DNA of 64,000 bases from Hirundichthys speculiger (lineage: Eukaryota > Chordata > Actinopteri > Beloniformes > Exocoetidae). Location of the stretch: NCBI GenBank assembly GCA_018398805.1, contig JAGFBZ010002379.1, positions 558,001 to 622,000 of the forward strand, read 5' to 3'. Position 1 is the stretch's first letter. Each line of letters starts with the position of its first letter. Position numbers and translations under genes: made by a program. This document shows, in pieces, positions 36,191-49,739 of this stretch. Below the pieces are notes generated by a model. The model searched no databases, was not told where the DNA came from, and saw only the letters and a list, made by a program, of their open reading frames with translations.

Positions 36191-38699
36191 TAAATGATTC
36201 GCTTTCCATCTTGTGTGTCCAGAAGAGTCCTTTTTCACATGATGTAAATTGCCATCTTCTGTTCACTAGGAGCCACGCTGAAGTATTCTTGAAAATGGTG
36301 TGTTCATAAAGTCCTAACCACAAGTCGAGGTTCCTGGGCAATTTTTTTAGGAACCACTAACATGTTCTAATTTGTGCAGTCAGTCTGCATCAAATGTTGT
36401 ATGCATACGCTCGACTGTTTAAATGCAGAAAAAAACGGACAATAAAGTCCTGTCCATTTTACCATGCTGGAAATGCTCCAAAGCCTCAGTATTGTTTACC
36501 TCAACATATTTTGAATTTAAACTTGTGGACTGCAACTGCTTTGCACATCATCTTCCTTCTCAGTTCCTCAGGGTGTAGAAACTGCTGTGTCAGAATGTCT
36601 GTGGGTTTTGGAGTTTTATGGGGCCTTCAGTCTTCTTCTCAGTCACATCTGGGTCCAGTTTAGACATGTCACTGTGTACTTGCAGTGAATGTGGTAATGT
36701 TTTTTTTTTTTTCTAGCTCCCCAGCCATTTAAAGACATTAGGTTGGACTATGTGACATGTTAGAAGCCTTGGTGTCTTTATGTAACTACAGTAACATACA
36801 ACTTAATTTTTCTGTCTGCACAACCAATAGTAACAGAGCCACTGACATGACCACAGGTTGCAGTTCAATTACTCCAGTCAACAGAAGTCCATGCAGCAAT
36901 CGAAATGTATTAAACTGAATATGAGTCCTCTCTCTTTAGTCATGAGCAGAAAATATCTATCCCAGCATTACTCTAGAAGAGACGGCGTAGTTATTCCAGT
37001 GGCAGTTTATCAGGACATGTAGTATGTATGCTGGCAGATTTTAAACACAAAAATCCTTCAGGCAAAACAATTTTGTGAACCAAACGTATAAATCACGGTG
37101 GCAGTATATGAGGAAGTCAATACTTGCTTTAGTTAAGAGAGGGTAAGGCTAATCTAATTCATGCAAAACCTGCATTGAAACCACACAGACATTTTCAAAA
37201 CACATGTAACTTTTTTTTTTTGTTTATAATTATCCTCATCCTCTGAGTTTCATCTCTGTCTCAGTACACAAAGCGCAAATGTGGGTTAGGTTTTGCTTTT
37301 TTAAGCTTTTATTTGTTTTTAACTGAGTTCAGAGGTTCAGAGTTTCTCCTCTTAGACGTATTTATATGATCAGCCTGGATATTTCTGTCTGTTTTTAAAT
37401 GGCTCACTGAAGATTGGCAAAGCCTCAGTTTGGGGCTTACAGGGGCTAATCTTGGGCTTACTGGTAACAAAACCTACAATTTACTTTATTATAGTGAGGG
37501 GGTGTGGGGTTGAAATGGGGAGATGCATGGTAGAAACAGTGTAGAGGAAGAGAAAAGGGTTGGAAACAAAATTAAAGGGAGGGACTGGAAAAGGGCAAAA
37601 TGGGGAAGCATTAGAAGGAGACAGACGGCTGATGCTGGGAGGGGGGTTTAGTATTTGGGAGAAGAGCGATTTTTCTTTTGGTACTGTAAATAATGGCCCC
37701 TGCTTGAGTTGGACGGCTTTCACGGCTCCTTTTGTGTGCGCTCTGACATGATTAGGTTCCCTAAGAGAGGAGAGCGCTGGAGAGGGCTCAGCTTGCAGGG
37801 TTTTCACTGGCATGGGAAAGGCAGAGCATTAGCCCAATATGAATATGAGAGAAAATAAAAGCCTCCACAGGTCAAAAGAAACCTGCCAACATGCAGTCTT
37901 TATCCTACTCAAACCCACGTAAGCACACATGCAGCCATACTCCCACACAGAGCTACACACGCAGCGTGACGCCTGCATCAACATTAACACGTCCTCGTCA
38001 AATGTAGTCAAATGCAGACATTTACTCTCTTGCTTTATCTTAGTCTGGGCAATCATTTTGGTTCCTACTTCAAACAAAGCACCTGAATGTTGGCCATCTT
38101 GTCTATTTTCATTTTAAGTCCAAACACATGTACCCTCTATTATATCACGTTCAGATTTATGCTTGGATTAGTTATTATAGTAGTTTGACTTGGTTAAAAC
38201 CACACCTGGAGGTTTTATATTAATATTGGTAGTTTTGTATCCTCCAATCGTTGATATAGTAGTCTAATTAGTTTTTTTTCAGTAACTAAGACATTTAACT
38301 TTGACTTTTTTCAGACCATTCACATCTGAAAAGAAATTGTCAACATCCATGAAATTCTGGCTTTTGTCTTCAGAAAGAGTGCAGTTGGTAAACATTCCCA
38401 ATTCAAATGACTCTTGAATGGTTATGGATATTTATTCGCACCTGCTCTTGCTGACAGTCATTAAAAATGACGTGTGCTTGAAGATGCCAATTTTCCCCCT
38501 TTTAGTTTGGGGTGCAGTGTTTTTGATAGTAATAGCTATTGTGTAGACGAATGAGGGTTCATCTTAACAGTAACTTCCACAAATCTTTTACACATCTAGA
38601 CCTAAGGTACCCTTGATGCACCTAAGTGCAATACCAATACACAGATCGAGCATAACAGTTTAACCGCTGATGCAGTAAGGCAAGTGAACAGTACTCACC
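36191..38699. other. Upstream intergenic DNA, no gene seen
   Basis: No recognised exon. A minus-strand frame of 110 codons at 37,481-37,813 lies opposite a purine-rich strand (36 percent or more G, by eye) and is proline- and serine-rich low complexity. The nearby stretch 37,680-37,810 looks less AT-rich than average and could be conserved non-coding DNA, which I cannot test here. Confidence 0.4.
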
Positions 38700-39015
38700 T
38701 TATTACAGTCCAATGTTCTGCTGGGAAAACCTTCATGCTGGCATTCGTGTTAATCCTATGTTTTGACAATTGGCACTTTGCCATCAGTCTGAAAACCAAT
38801 CTGATGGGACCTGATGGCATCTGTGGATCTGTGGGCCGCAGTCTCGTTCCATGACACCACCCTACAACCCACAGGGCCCAAAGGATCAATTGATGACACT
38901 CTAGTACCAGAAACACGAAGACACCCTTACACCCTTAGATGTTCTTTGTCCAGACCGTGACTCGTCTTGCTCATTAAGTGGGTGGTCATAAAGTTGTGCT
39001 TGATTGGTGTATGTT
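38700..39015 (+). pseudogene. Tc1/mariner-type transposon 3' relic
   Basis: 'aatctgatgggacctgatgg' with 'catctgtggatctgtgg' is a decayed form of the DLNPIEHLWDVL block. 'acaacccacagggcccaaag' matches the downstream 'aacttacaggacttaaag' region. The right end 'gggtggtcataaagttgtgc' followed by 'ttgattggtgta' matches the terminal sequence of a widespread Tc1-type family. Only the last third of the element is here and its frame is broken. Confidence 0.7.
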
Positions 39016-41199
39016 GCATCAAGTCTCAATGGGTTAAACACTGGGAGGAAACATTTACTGTAGAGGGACTAACCAACCATAGCTTGGGACTGTGGAAGTT
39101 CACTGAGAATTATTTTTCTTTAAGGGCATTTTTGTGGTAGGAACTGCACTACTAATGGGAAATTGGAGAAGACACAACTGCCAAGCGAAAGTGTTCAAAT
39201 ATTTTCATTGTTCTGCCCATGGCATTTGAATTTTACATTTTGAATTAAATTCAAAAATGGAGCTGCTGTGAATCAACTAGAAAGTCAAATTTTATTTTTC
39301 TTAGTTCCTAGCCTCTGGAATCCCACATTACTGAAACTGTACAGTGACTTAACCATGTTGCCTGCCTCCATTTCTGCACAAATAAAATATAGAAGCTGCG
39401 ATATATGGGTGATGACTTTTGGGCTGTTCTGGTGCAACTTTCACAGACCGTGTGAAATCATAATGGGAACATTTCTGAACAAACGAGGCAAATATTGTAC
39501 TTCTTAAAATTTCCTCTGACGTGCAGATGAAGGCAAATTTTTTGGTGACGCTATAGTGACAAAGCCACTCACATGAGCGTGATTCACCTGCATAATGATG
39601 TAATGTCCTGTTGCACTCTCATTTGTAAACAAAGCACTGATGGTTGGGGGAAATGGAAGGGTGGGGTGGGGGAGGAGGGTCCTTCCTGTTTTTACATTAT
39701 TTTTCTCTCCACTTTTTAAAATTTCTGTTCCTTATAAAACAAGTATTGTGATATGTTTTTGTAGCTTTTGTGGAAAGACCCTCCTGTTTATTTGGAATAG
39801 GATACGACTAGTTTCTTCTTAATCCATCACCCAACTAACTTTAGCCTGTGACATCAGAACCTTTCTTTGTCTTTGTTCTCCAAGTATTTTGATAGGCTTC
39901 GGATAGGTAATGATTTTCATTGATTTTGATAGGATCAAATGATTTTGCTATGAACATCAGACAATTTTAAACATTTATGGAATACAGCTTCCCTTATATA
40001 AAGGCATTCAGCTAAAATACAAAGGAAACAAAATACAATTATCATCAGATAACACTGAAAATAATAAAGATACTCATGAATACTTGAGACTTTAAACTTT
40101 TTTTAGTCCACTAATACTGGGCTTTACTGAACTTTTCTGAATTTCATAAGCTACTGCACTAGAATCTTTTCAGTGAGCTCCACCCCACTTGTCATACAAG
40201 TAGATGCGAGTGAGCATTTAGGAAACCTCTGCTTGTATTTCCTCAGACACAGTGCTGTGATTTATCATTGTCTCTGAACAGTTAGGGTGTAAAGTGTGGT
40301 GTTCTGTTACAAAGGTCCGACTATGGTTTCACAGGTCTACCAGGTTAGCATAATAGCATGCCAGTGACTGACCCATATCGGTGCCGCTTTTATGACTATT
40401 GCTTAATAGTGGGTCACAGGCAACTGGGCTTGATAAAGTTTCTTCAAGTTGAAAAATTGCCACACACTCTCTTTTTTTGTTTTCTTAAATGTTTTTTGTT
40501 TTTAAGGAAAATATGAGTGATTAGATCTTGGTGTGCTTTAGTGTGGGACTTTTTCAGTGGTCGTTATTTAGCAGCATTTGTAATCACTGTAGTGTCTCCT
40601 TCAGTTTTGTTTTTTTCTGGAAAAACCCTCTGGTGAAAATGTGAGTGTGTGTGTGTGTGTGTGTGCGCGCTGACAGAGTCAGGGGCTGCTTTATCAATCC
40701 CAGGAAGCCTTGCTACCGTGAGGCAGGAACAACAGCTACTGGCTCCAGTGTAAGGGACTTTCCTCCATCCTGCTCAGCAAGGATGCAAAACAATGACCAA
40801 ATGACTTGCACATAGCAAATATCCAAGCCAGCATTCATTGTGTATGTGTGCTCATGCAGACTGATTCACAGCAGTACCAAACCCATGAAATATCTTACTC
40901 TGAGCTGTTTTGGGGGTTACTTGATATTGACCTTGACCTGCTGATATTTAACTGGGGAATTAAAAAGAGGCTCTAAACTATTGCTGCAGTCTGACCCACT
41001 TGTTGGTCTGTTTTTTGACTGCTCATCCTTGTTGCCCTCTTTTTCTTTCATTCCACTGCATAAACTTGTCTCCTTTTGGTCTGGCCCACCACACTCCTTT
41101 CCTGCTAATCAATATTTTTTAACACCAACTGTTCATCACTTTTGATCATCTGTTCTTTGGTCTCCGAACACATTGCCACAGTGTGAGAGACGGCCTCTT
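39016..41199. other. Upstream of plekhg1, no gene seen; (GT)n at 40,645-40,670
   Basis: AT-rich sequence with one GT microsatellite that ends in GCGCGC. Immediately upstream of the plekhg1 promoter, it may hold enhancers, but nothing can be shown from one sequence. Confidence 0.45.
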
Positions 41200-41480
41200 T
41201 CTTTTTCCAGCGTCACTTATGTTGCCTGCAGTGCTGGCAGATCTCCAGTTGTTGTGGCGGTTCCATACTGCAAAGTGAGGGAGGATAGGACTGTCCATTC
41301 GGAAAGGGGGAGAGCGAGAGACTCGTCTTGCAGCAGTAATTGGTCAGGAAGTGGGTTGCTTGGATGTGCGAGCTCTGTGCTCCCCCATCTCTCCCCCTCC
41401 CCTCCCCTCCCGGTGGGCAGTCGGTTCCGTTGCGTTTTGCTTCCATCTGTTCCCCCCTTGCCTTCTCTCAGTGTCTTTCT
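41200..41480 (+). promoter_or_regulatory. plekhg1: Candidate distal plekhg1 promoter
   Basis: The stretch is GC-richer than its surroundings. It has an inverted CCAAT box (ATTGG, 41,339-41,343, an NF-Y type site) and a C/T-rich SP/KLF-like run (CCCCTCCCCTCCCCTCCC, about 41,394-41,411). No TATA box is evident. A pyrimidine-rich stretch at about 41,450-41,490 is a likely initiator area. It directly precedes a leader that runs to a strong splice donor at 41,678. Evidence is positional; no start-site data are available. Confidence 0.5.
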
Positions 41481-41508
41481 TTCTCTCTGAACTGACCTCA
41501 TACCGTAG

Positions 41509-41655
41509 ATGTGTGGATCACAGACGAGGCGGCTTTGCTACTGGCCAGAACTCTCTCTGAGTCCTCCAGCATTTCTGAAACTTTTTAAAAATTGTTTGGA
41601 CATGGATCTTACCCATGAAAGGAAACTGGGATACGAGCAATTACGGAAAGGCTAA
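41509..41655 (+). CDS. Upstream ORF overlapping the plekhg1 long-form start
   Basis: An ATG at 41,509 (T at -3, weak context) opens a 48-codon frame that ends with TAA at 41,653-41,655. A second in-frame ATG lies at 41,602. The frame overlaps the putative main ATG at 41,615 in a different register, so ribosomes starting here would pass the main start. Known principle: such overlapping upstream ORFs usually lower translation of the downstream ORF. Whether the encoded peptide matters is unknown. Confidence 0.4.
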   Translation: MCGSQTRRLCYWPELSLSPPAFLKLFKNCLDMDLTHERKLGYEQLRKG

Positions 41656-41677
41656 AAGTGGGAATGTTCTCTCTGAG
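41615..41677 (+). CDS. plekhg1: plekhg1 distal first coding exon (21 codons)
   Basis: ATG at 41,615 opens a 21-codon frame beginning MKGNWDTSNYG and ending ...NVLSE, immediately before a strong splice donor (GAG/GTGAGTG, 41,678). The exon ends in phase 0, and the shared exon at 60,772 also begins in phase 0 and is open from its first base, so splicing gives a continuous frame. The start context is modest (C at -3). The peptide is not a known domain; it is hydrophilic and would extend the N-terminus ahead of the DH domain. An overlapping upstream ORF may limit its use. The call rests on splice signals and frame compatibility, not on a remembered homologous peptide. Confidence 0.5.
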
Positions 41678-44600
41678 GTGAGTGACAGATTACCTTTGTG
41701 AGAAGCTGTGAGTTGGGAGACATTTCACAACAAAAACCATCATTGTATATGTGTTTGTTCCTGAGTGCGTCTACAGACATTACAATTTATCTTTCTCTGT
41801 CATAATTGGTGATGTTGCTCTCACCAAACCCAGTCTGACCTGCGATGTAAACAAACCAAAATTTGAAGTTAGCTTGACTCTGACACCTTTGCCTATTTGT
41901 TAAAGGACAAGCATGACAGCCTGCTGTAGTTTCTCTTCTAGCTGGAAGACATTGACCTCTACCTTTCGTGCCCTGTGTGATGACTGCATGACAATAATGT
42001 ACCACTCCTGCCTACCTTAGAGGATGCTCAACATGTTTACAGGCACGCTTGTAATTCGTTTCAACAGTGCGTGCAGCACTTTTTCTGTTTTTTTTTTGAG
42101 TAAATATAAATATATTTCCAGAGATCATAAAACATAAAAGTCACAGAAACGCTGTCAAACCCTCTTTTACTTGGATGTGTGGTTTTCAACACTGGATAAG
42201 ATACAAGTATTTGCCATTTCTTCATATCTGTCACTTTGTTTCTAAGGGATAGTTATGTTTTAGTTAAATTCAAGTCAAATATGTGTGTGTTCTCCTTTGT
42301 GATGTGTCCTCATTTGAGGAGATCTAAATGGAGCACCCAGTTTCTCAGGGACACAGATTTAGAGGCGATGCGGGACATATTCATTCATATTGACACATAT
42401 TGATTGCTGGCATTTTCAAGGTTGCTGCTTGTAACTTTTGTTAATGTTAAGATTCTATATATGCTCTGTACAACATCTCCCTTAAATACGATTTTGTCCT
42501 GGTAGAGTTAACAACTCTAAAATACCCAGTAACTGCAGCATTTTATCCATTTATGTTTTTCTTTCTGCAATCATCTTAAATGATTTTGCTAGAAAGCACC
42601 TGGCTTTATGACAAGACAACTCTGGTATGTGTTTTGGTGGTTCTTGGCTATCTCTGGTCAGATGAAGGGAAATTCAATGTTATATTTTGAAATAAATGAT
42701 GTGGCAGTTTCTCCTGCCTGACGACAGCTGGCATAGGTTACAGGTGCTCCGCGTCTCATCAGGATAAAGTTGGTATAGGAAATGAATAGATCGCTGCGTA
42801 AATTATTTTAGTTTGTGTCATGTGTTTTAATTATCTGGGTAAAAGTACCTCTGTGTGGTCTGTCTTCCTGGAGCTGGATTCCCGTCCTGCATTTTAATCT
42901 GAGGCCAAACACAGCTTCCTCCTTATATCCGCCATGCTCAAAGCAACAATAGCAATGCGCGCACGCACACACACACACACACACACACTACAGCCTTGAG
43001 CAACAAACTACATTTTTTTAGTTACAGAGCTAACTTAAGAAATGAGTTCGCTTAGAACTTCATAATGTTTTTTTTTTTTTTTTTTTTTTTACCTCATATT
43101 AATGAAGCATAAAAAATAGTCTCTGATCATGCCACACAGCAAATTATCAGTAAAGTTTATGTATAGGAAATAAAACTCCGGCAGGCCACCAGTTTTTCTG
43201 CTTTGTCTCTCATTTTAATTTCTTATTTATCTGCTTGCGTTGATGCCAAATCACTACATACTGACTTTATCTACTCCTAAACATTTTTCCTGGGTTCTGC
43301 TTTAGCCATGGTGCCACCCTGCTCTATCTTTAGCTGAGGCCACTGCTCTTGACGTTGTTAGTGACGTAGCATCTGTAGTTATTTTTGTGTTGTTGTTTAG
43401 TCTGCTGGAATGGTAAAGATGCTTCTTGGTTTCCTGCTCTCTCCAGTTCCTTTGGCCAGTTCTGAGAGATTCCTGCCCTTAAATTTCTTGAACTGATGTT
43501 TTTGCCAGACATTTCTGGCTTGTAAAAGTTGGAAATTCCTGGACTTGTCCTGGCACTGCAAGTACTCTTCTGCAGCTGGAGGGAATACCATCAAAGAACC
43601 GGGAAGCCTCTTAAATCTGGGAAAAAGGGAAAAATTTATAACAATAATGAGTTTACCACGCAATCAAATTTGTCATTAGCATTAAAAATTTCATTTTTTT
43701 TTTGTTTGTTCTTAAATAGAGAGATTCATAGACTGGTGGGAGAGACATACAGGCCTTGTTGCTGAAGACCACATCAACAGTTTCTCCCATCAGGTGGTGC
43801 GAGATAAGATGACAGTGATATAATCTGCCTGATAGTTTGTTACATACAGCTATCTGAACGTTTGTCTTTGAAAAGCACTGGAGGAAAAAAAAAAGAAAGT
43901 ACTGACATTCCTGTTGAAATGACCTTGTAGTAAATGGTCCATCAAAGGATGCCGAATGACCAGAATCACTGTTTGACCATGACTGCCCAGCTTGAAACTG
44001 AGTTTGATTTGTGTTTTGATCTCGTGATTCCACATATCTCACAAAATGAGTCATATGTTCCCTTTCCTCTCAGTTACTGCTAACATGTCATCAGTGATTT
44101 TAATTAGTGTTAATTAGTGTTGTACACGATGACAGCTGTAGTCACCAGGAAGTTAACTGGGATGACCACTCAGACCCTTGAAATATGCAATTCTGCAAAT
44201 CCTCACTGAGATTTGGTGAATACTGGCACCTTTAGCTCCAGTTGACATGCCTTCAAAAAGAGCTGATTCCTCTCATGAGATCTTCTCCATCAATTCATAA
44301 TTATGTTGGTTAAATTCAGTTTTTAATACAACCATATGCAGATTTCTTCTAAGGCACTGGAACACTGAAATCCAGATTTCTTTGTTAGTTTGTGCATTGT
44401 TGTGACACAGTCACTGGGAAGTGTGCTATGAACACTTTTTTTCCCCAACTGTGAGTAAAAATAACTCATGGAGGAAAAACAACCCTCATGTCGGAGACAA
44501 CAAACAATCCAATACTATCCAAAACAGCATCATCCTGCTGAACATGCTCAGTGTAAAGAGGTTAACGAAGACTAAGCGACTAACAATGTACTTAACAAAG

Positions 44601-47600
44601 CACTAAACCTGCAGCCTCTGCTATTTTTCATTGTTGATTAAGTTAATCTATGCAGTTGATTGTAATTCTAAGAAAGAAAATCAATATTGCCAGATCAGAT
44701 CTTCAAGAAAATTTGAATTGGCAAAGAAAATTACAGTCAGCACTGAAAAAAAAAAAAATCCCAAAATCACTAAATTTTGCCCTTTCAAAGGTTGTTGGCT
44801 GTGCAGTTGTATGGTTTTGTTGGCAGCAGAATGAAAGCCTATTGCCACAAAATGAGGGATGATTTTTTCTAAAACTTAAGGCTACTTATAACAGAAAGAA
44901 AGGACAGATCTGCTTAATTAGTTGATAAAGACCACAGGCAACATGAACAAAAGCCTTAAGTGTTGGTGACACTTAAAGAATCTGCGTGCAGAGAATGAAA
45001 CGTGTGTGTGTGACTGCAGATGATCCATCACCGATGACAAAGACTGACAGTGTCACAGAGGGAAGAGGAAACTGTATATGGATGAACCCTCGTCCCACAA
45101 ACTCTTGTCATTAGTCACAGTCTCCCATACTCAGTGTTTATTTCTTTTAATATTCTCAGTTCATTCTTCAATTGAAACACTTCAATTGGATAGATGAGAA
45201 AATGAAAAAGTTGTCAGATTGTTGGTGGCAGAGTTGAGATCTATTTTCACACACATGCATGGAAACCCCCTCACATACTGCCCACTACAGTAATGACCAC
45301 TACAGTGTTACATTTTACAATATTGCTTAGAAAGCAAATAGTTTTGTGTGTGTACTTGAGTAAAAGTCAAAAAAAGTATGCACGAACCCTCTGCCCTTCT
45401 TCTGTGTTTGGATTGCCCAAGTGTTATGAAGAATGGAGTGGTTTATTGACAATAAGCATTTTCCTCCTCCTTTTCCTGCCTACTTCTTGCTCCCTCAGGG
45501 CCATGGTGATGAATGCCTCACTGTTGTTATAGTGACCACTACAGCACCATGACCCTCAATCATCTTGGCACCCTCGCCAGCCCTCAAACCATCGGTTCTT
45601 AGTCTGGAAGCACGGAGGGAGTTTGAGAGGACTGTTTGTTACCACATAGGGCCTGACTTCCTTGTTTTAGCATGTTGTCAGCTTCCAACAGCAGGGAAGC
45701 CTCTGGGAAATCATCAAGTGGAGAGGGATGGTGATCAAGGGAGACGTGACACTGGACAGTGGAGATGAGCAGGGTGAAGGAGAAGAAGCTAAGGTGTACT
45801 GGCTGCTTTGTAGATGAGACAAATATTAAAGTCACTTTAAAGTAATGACTTAAAGCAATGCAGAAATGACAGGCTGAGTTGGGTGAAGAAAAAAAAACAA
45901 CTAAAATTATTCATCATAAACAGAAAAAGAGGGTGTTGCTGTCCTAAACATTTAAGACCTCATTCCTCTATAATGTCTTTATAAAGACTTGAAATGTGTT
46001 TAAGGAATATTAAAGATAAAAGCTAACCAGCATCTTTGCTGCATTGTAGTCATGGAAAGGAAGATTTTATTTTTTTATATGTATCAAAAAACGTTTAGTG
46101 TTTTCTTTTTCTTTTTGCCAGTTAACTACTTAACCTACAAAGTTGGATGAACTGCATCACATGACCACAGCAAAGTGCCTCGCACACTTTAGTAAGGGGA
46201 TGCAACAGTTAACAGAATTGATCAAATCTGTGTTTCCAAAAACAGAAGTGTGTAAATGACTGAAGTGTATCGTAGCAGTTTCCTCCAGCTCCTGGGCTAA
46301 AATAATTTAGTTTAACGGAAACTAAATGTATGCTTATTTAAATACAAATGTTTCATTTTTATGCTTTGCTGGTGTGTGTATTCAACAAGATGATCACTGA
46401 GCTTGTTCGATTGTTTCCAGTTCCTTCAAGTATACACCTCCTGACGTCATACTTACGGTAGTAGGGTACTAAAAGCTCTTATCTGTCTTAAAACAAGTGA
46501 TAAAATCCATTCACTTTCAAAACATTTCAAAGTACAACCTTGTATCTTGACGATGCCCTTTGATTTTAGTTGAACTTTACAAATTATTTCTGTTACATAA
46601 GCTGTTAGTCAAGACTTAAAAGACTAAAGCTGGATTTCAGGTGATTTGAACCGTTTCCAGGAACTTTTGAGATTACCTGGAGCCTGATTGGTTGAGAGTC
46701 CACAGCAGTTTATTCATGCTTTTCTGTCTTGGTAATGAGCTCACATTTTCATGAAGTCAGTTATCTTTAAGTTGCACTAAAGGAATAGATATGACCTTTT
46801 TGCAAACAAAACATTCAGTGAATGAATTAGGACAGACTTCTGGTTTCTGATGTTTCACAGCAGTTACATCATAAACTGTGAATAAAAACCCTCAGGGGTA
46901 GTTGAAGTATGTTACATGAACAGATATTATGTTAATACAGCTAAAGTGAACTTCTTAGGTCAGCTGCTCTTTGTGGGCAGCTGGCAGCAGCCTTAGTGCT
47001 CCAGCTAGGACGGACGTTTCACATTTCAGAGGATTTCATTTGCTGAATCTATCCTGCAGTGCAGGTCTCAGTGGATAACGAAGAAGACCCAGTTCTGAAA
47101 TAATCTTTACTTTTTCACCAAAACACCCCAGGGTATCAAAGCCATGTGCAATATTGGTTCAAATGCACCTTAAATAACTAACATTATTGATATATTAAAA
47201 AAAAAAAACCCACTTAAAATCTGTGAAGTTCCAACTACATTTAATTTGGAAGAAGAAAATATCAAACATTTACTGATGCCAGCTTCCCAAAGAAGATTTG
47301 GTGACTTTTTGCTCTTTTATATCAATAAAAATTAAATATATTCAAGTCTTGGACAGTGTTTTTGGTCTTTTTCCAAATAAATAATGAATACAAAATAATG
47401 GAAATGAACACTGGAGATAATTCTTGTTTTGTTTTGTTTTTTTTCAAAACATCAAACGAATCTTTAAATCAGCCACACAGTCTTCCTTTGATAACTCTTT
47501 AACATTGCCACCAACATGTATTGCAGCTCATATTATCAGATCCAATAAAGGAGTTTAGTGTTATTTGTTTTTTTTTCTCTTCTCTGCTGAGTTAAGTTTA

Positions 47601-49194
47601 GGCTTTGGGGGCATACAGAGGGCATCAGATAAATCTGTTTGCTGCGGTAGGTTTCTGTCATCAACAGGTCGTGCTTGGCTGGACTGCTGAGTTTAGAAGT
47701 TCCTCTCCAGGTTTGCCGGGCTGACGGTGCTCGTTATGGAAGCAGTGTGTGCGCGTGTGCACGTGCTTGCGCCAGTGTGCGCAGTAGATGTAGAAGGTGG
47801 CAGAGGGGAAATGACAAACGAACAGTTGAGATTCAGAGCGGAGGTTTGAGGCCTTCATGGGTCAATGGAGCCTTCGATCATTAGATAGAGGGGTCATGAG
47901 TCTCTGCGTCTCTGGAGTTTCTGTGTTTGTGAAGGTGGTCTAGGGGTCTCTATGACTGCGGTGACTGAGATATAGATATGTTAACAGAACTGCATGCAGC
48001 TGGGATTGGTGGAGAGCAAGAAGGAGATGTGGGCATAAGAGCTCATGTTGATGTTTTACTTGTCTGACATAAACATGCCATGAGGTCATGCTGCCTTTTA
48101 TTGTCCAAAACTGAAACTGAGATGACAAGCTGTAAATTTGAAAGCACACAGAATGTTATCACTTCATGTGAGCAGACGGTGATGGACAAAGTACACAAGT
48201 TAATTACGTCAGTCAGATACTCCTTGTCAAATGTTTTATACCTGTACCTGTGAAAGTTGGGCAGTTAAATTATTATTTAAGTGAAAGTACTACAGTACTT
48301 GCTCTTAGAAATTCTTTAGTATTCACAGATGCTAAAAAGCTAAAAGATCAAAATAAAACATTTTCACAGTTCATGTGTGCTTTAAAGAATACATGGATGC
48401 ACATTCAGTTGTTATGTTTACTTAGAAACCATATTTGTAGCTCCAGAATAATGGGAACAATAACAGAACACCCAAAATAACTGAGCAAGAGAAAATATCA
48501 GTCTGGTTTAAGAGTATACCTTCCAGACTTAAAGCCAAAACAATCCCAAAAAGATGTTTTTTGTTGTGCATTCTTCCATTCCATTGATTACATAAGCATA
48601 CATTTTAAAAAAAAGGAAACTTTCGTAACTGCTGCTTGTTGGGAAAACTTAACTTAAACTTAACTTTTTCCTATAGCATCTTATTTTAAGACATAATTAA
48701 AGAGATTGAATTTCCATAAAATGATAGAGTTTAGACACAAACATTTTTTTTTCCTTTTTTTTATACGAGGGTTCAACCCTGCCTAAAAGCTAACTGCTCC
48801 AGATTGTTGTGAAGCTTTTTTGGGAAGACTATAATCGTAAAACTTGGCACAATTCAACCCTGATAATCAATTTTTTTTTATTTATTTATTTTTGTTTTCT
48901 TAACACCAACTTTTACTTTAAAGGTTTTATGTTTGAGATTATACATAAAAATCATACATAAAAAAAAAAAGAACGGGTCCTAACCAGGTCTTAAAATGGA
49001 AGAAATACAACCTCGAGTAAACACAAACATGACACATAAGTTGTTAGAGGACAGGCTTTCTCCTGGCAGCTCTTTTTCTTTGTACTTTCATAAACCTAAA
49101 GATTTTTATCATGCCAGCTGAAACCTGGAGTCTATAAATTCTGAAATGTAGCACTTGCATTTTTATGCCAGTTCTCTGATCATTGCAGTCTTAC

Positions 49195-49545
49195 CTTGAA
49201 GTGAACTTGTTTGGATGTCCATTAACAGAGCATTAACAACTGTGTGAATGTTTTATTTATTTATTCATTTTTATGAATAATCTTTCCAACTGCAGAACGA
49301 TTGACTCCAATTTGTTTGCAAACCCCTCCCAGACTGATGGGAAGCAACAGCTGCTTCTCTAAGATCATTGCTGATGTCTTTCCTCTTTGGTATTTGAATT
49401 GTCCAAACCAGCAAACAGCCAAAACTTCTCCTTTTATTAAGGTGATCACACCTGCAAATATTCAGTTAATGAAATTCATCTTATTAGCAACATCTTGCTC
49501 ATACTAAGCCTCTTAATTCCTATTTTGGGTGAATATATGTGGTAA
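49195..49545 (-). pseudogene. Tc1-like transposase N-terminal relic
   Basis: On the minus strand the sequence encodes a decayed Tc1 helix-turn-helix: 'KTSAMILEKQLLLPISLGG' then 'QIGVNRSAVGKIIHKNE', which corresponds to the family's 'KDISNDLREAVVAaHqsGkGYKaISKqFgvhhSTVRKIIHKWk' region. A frameshift or deletion sits in the GYK stretch. No DDE domain follows. The copy is inside the plekhg1 intron, in the orientation opposite to the gene. Confidence 0.7.
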
Positions 49546-49739
49546 ATGTATGCGGCACACTCTGCCACATATAGCGACACTGAAGTCGCAACACACAAGC
49601 TGCTTTATAAGGAATCATGAGTCCAACAGTTTGGGAACCTCTGTTTTAGGGTTTATTTAATACATTCCAGTTTTCTGTTTTTTTTTTTTTTTTTTTTTTC
49701 ACATTCCTCCACTTGTGGCATGTTTTGTGCACAGTGTCC

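Noticed and set aside
37481..37813. 110-codon minus-strand Pro/Ser-rich ORF
   Set aside because: It lies opposite a purine-rich tract that lacks stops for compositional reasons and shows no domain.
43653..44054. 133-codon minus-strand ORF in the plekhg1 intron
   Set aside because: No family motif, AT-rich low-complexity patches (FFFF, KKKM), and no supporting splice signals.
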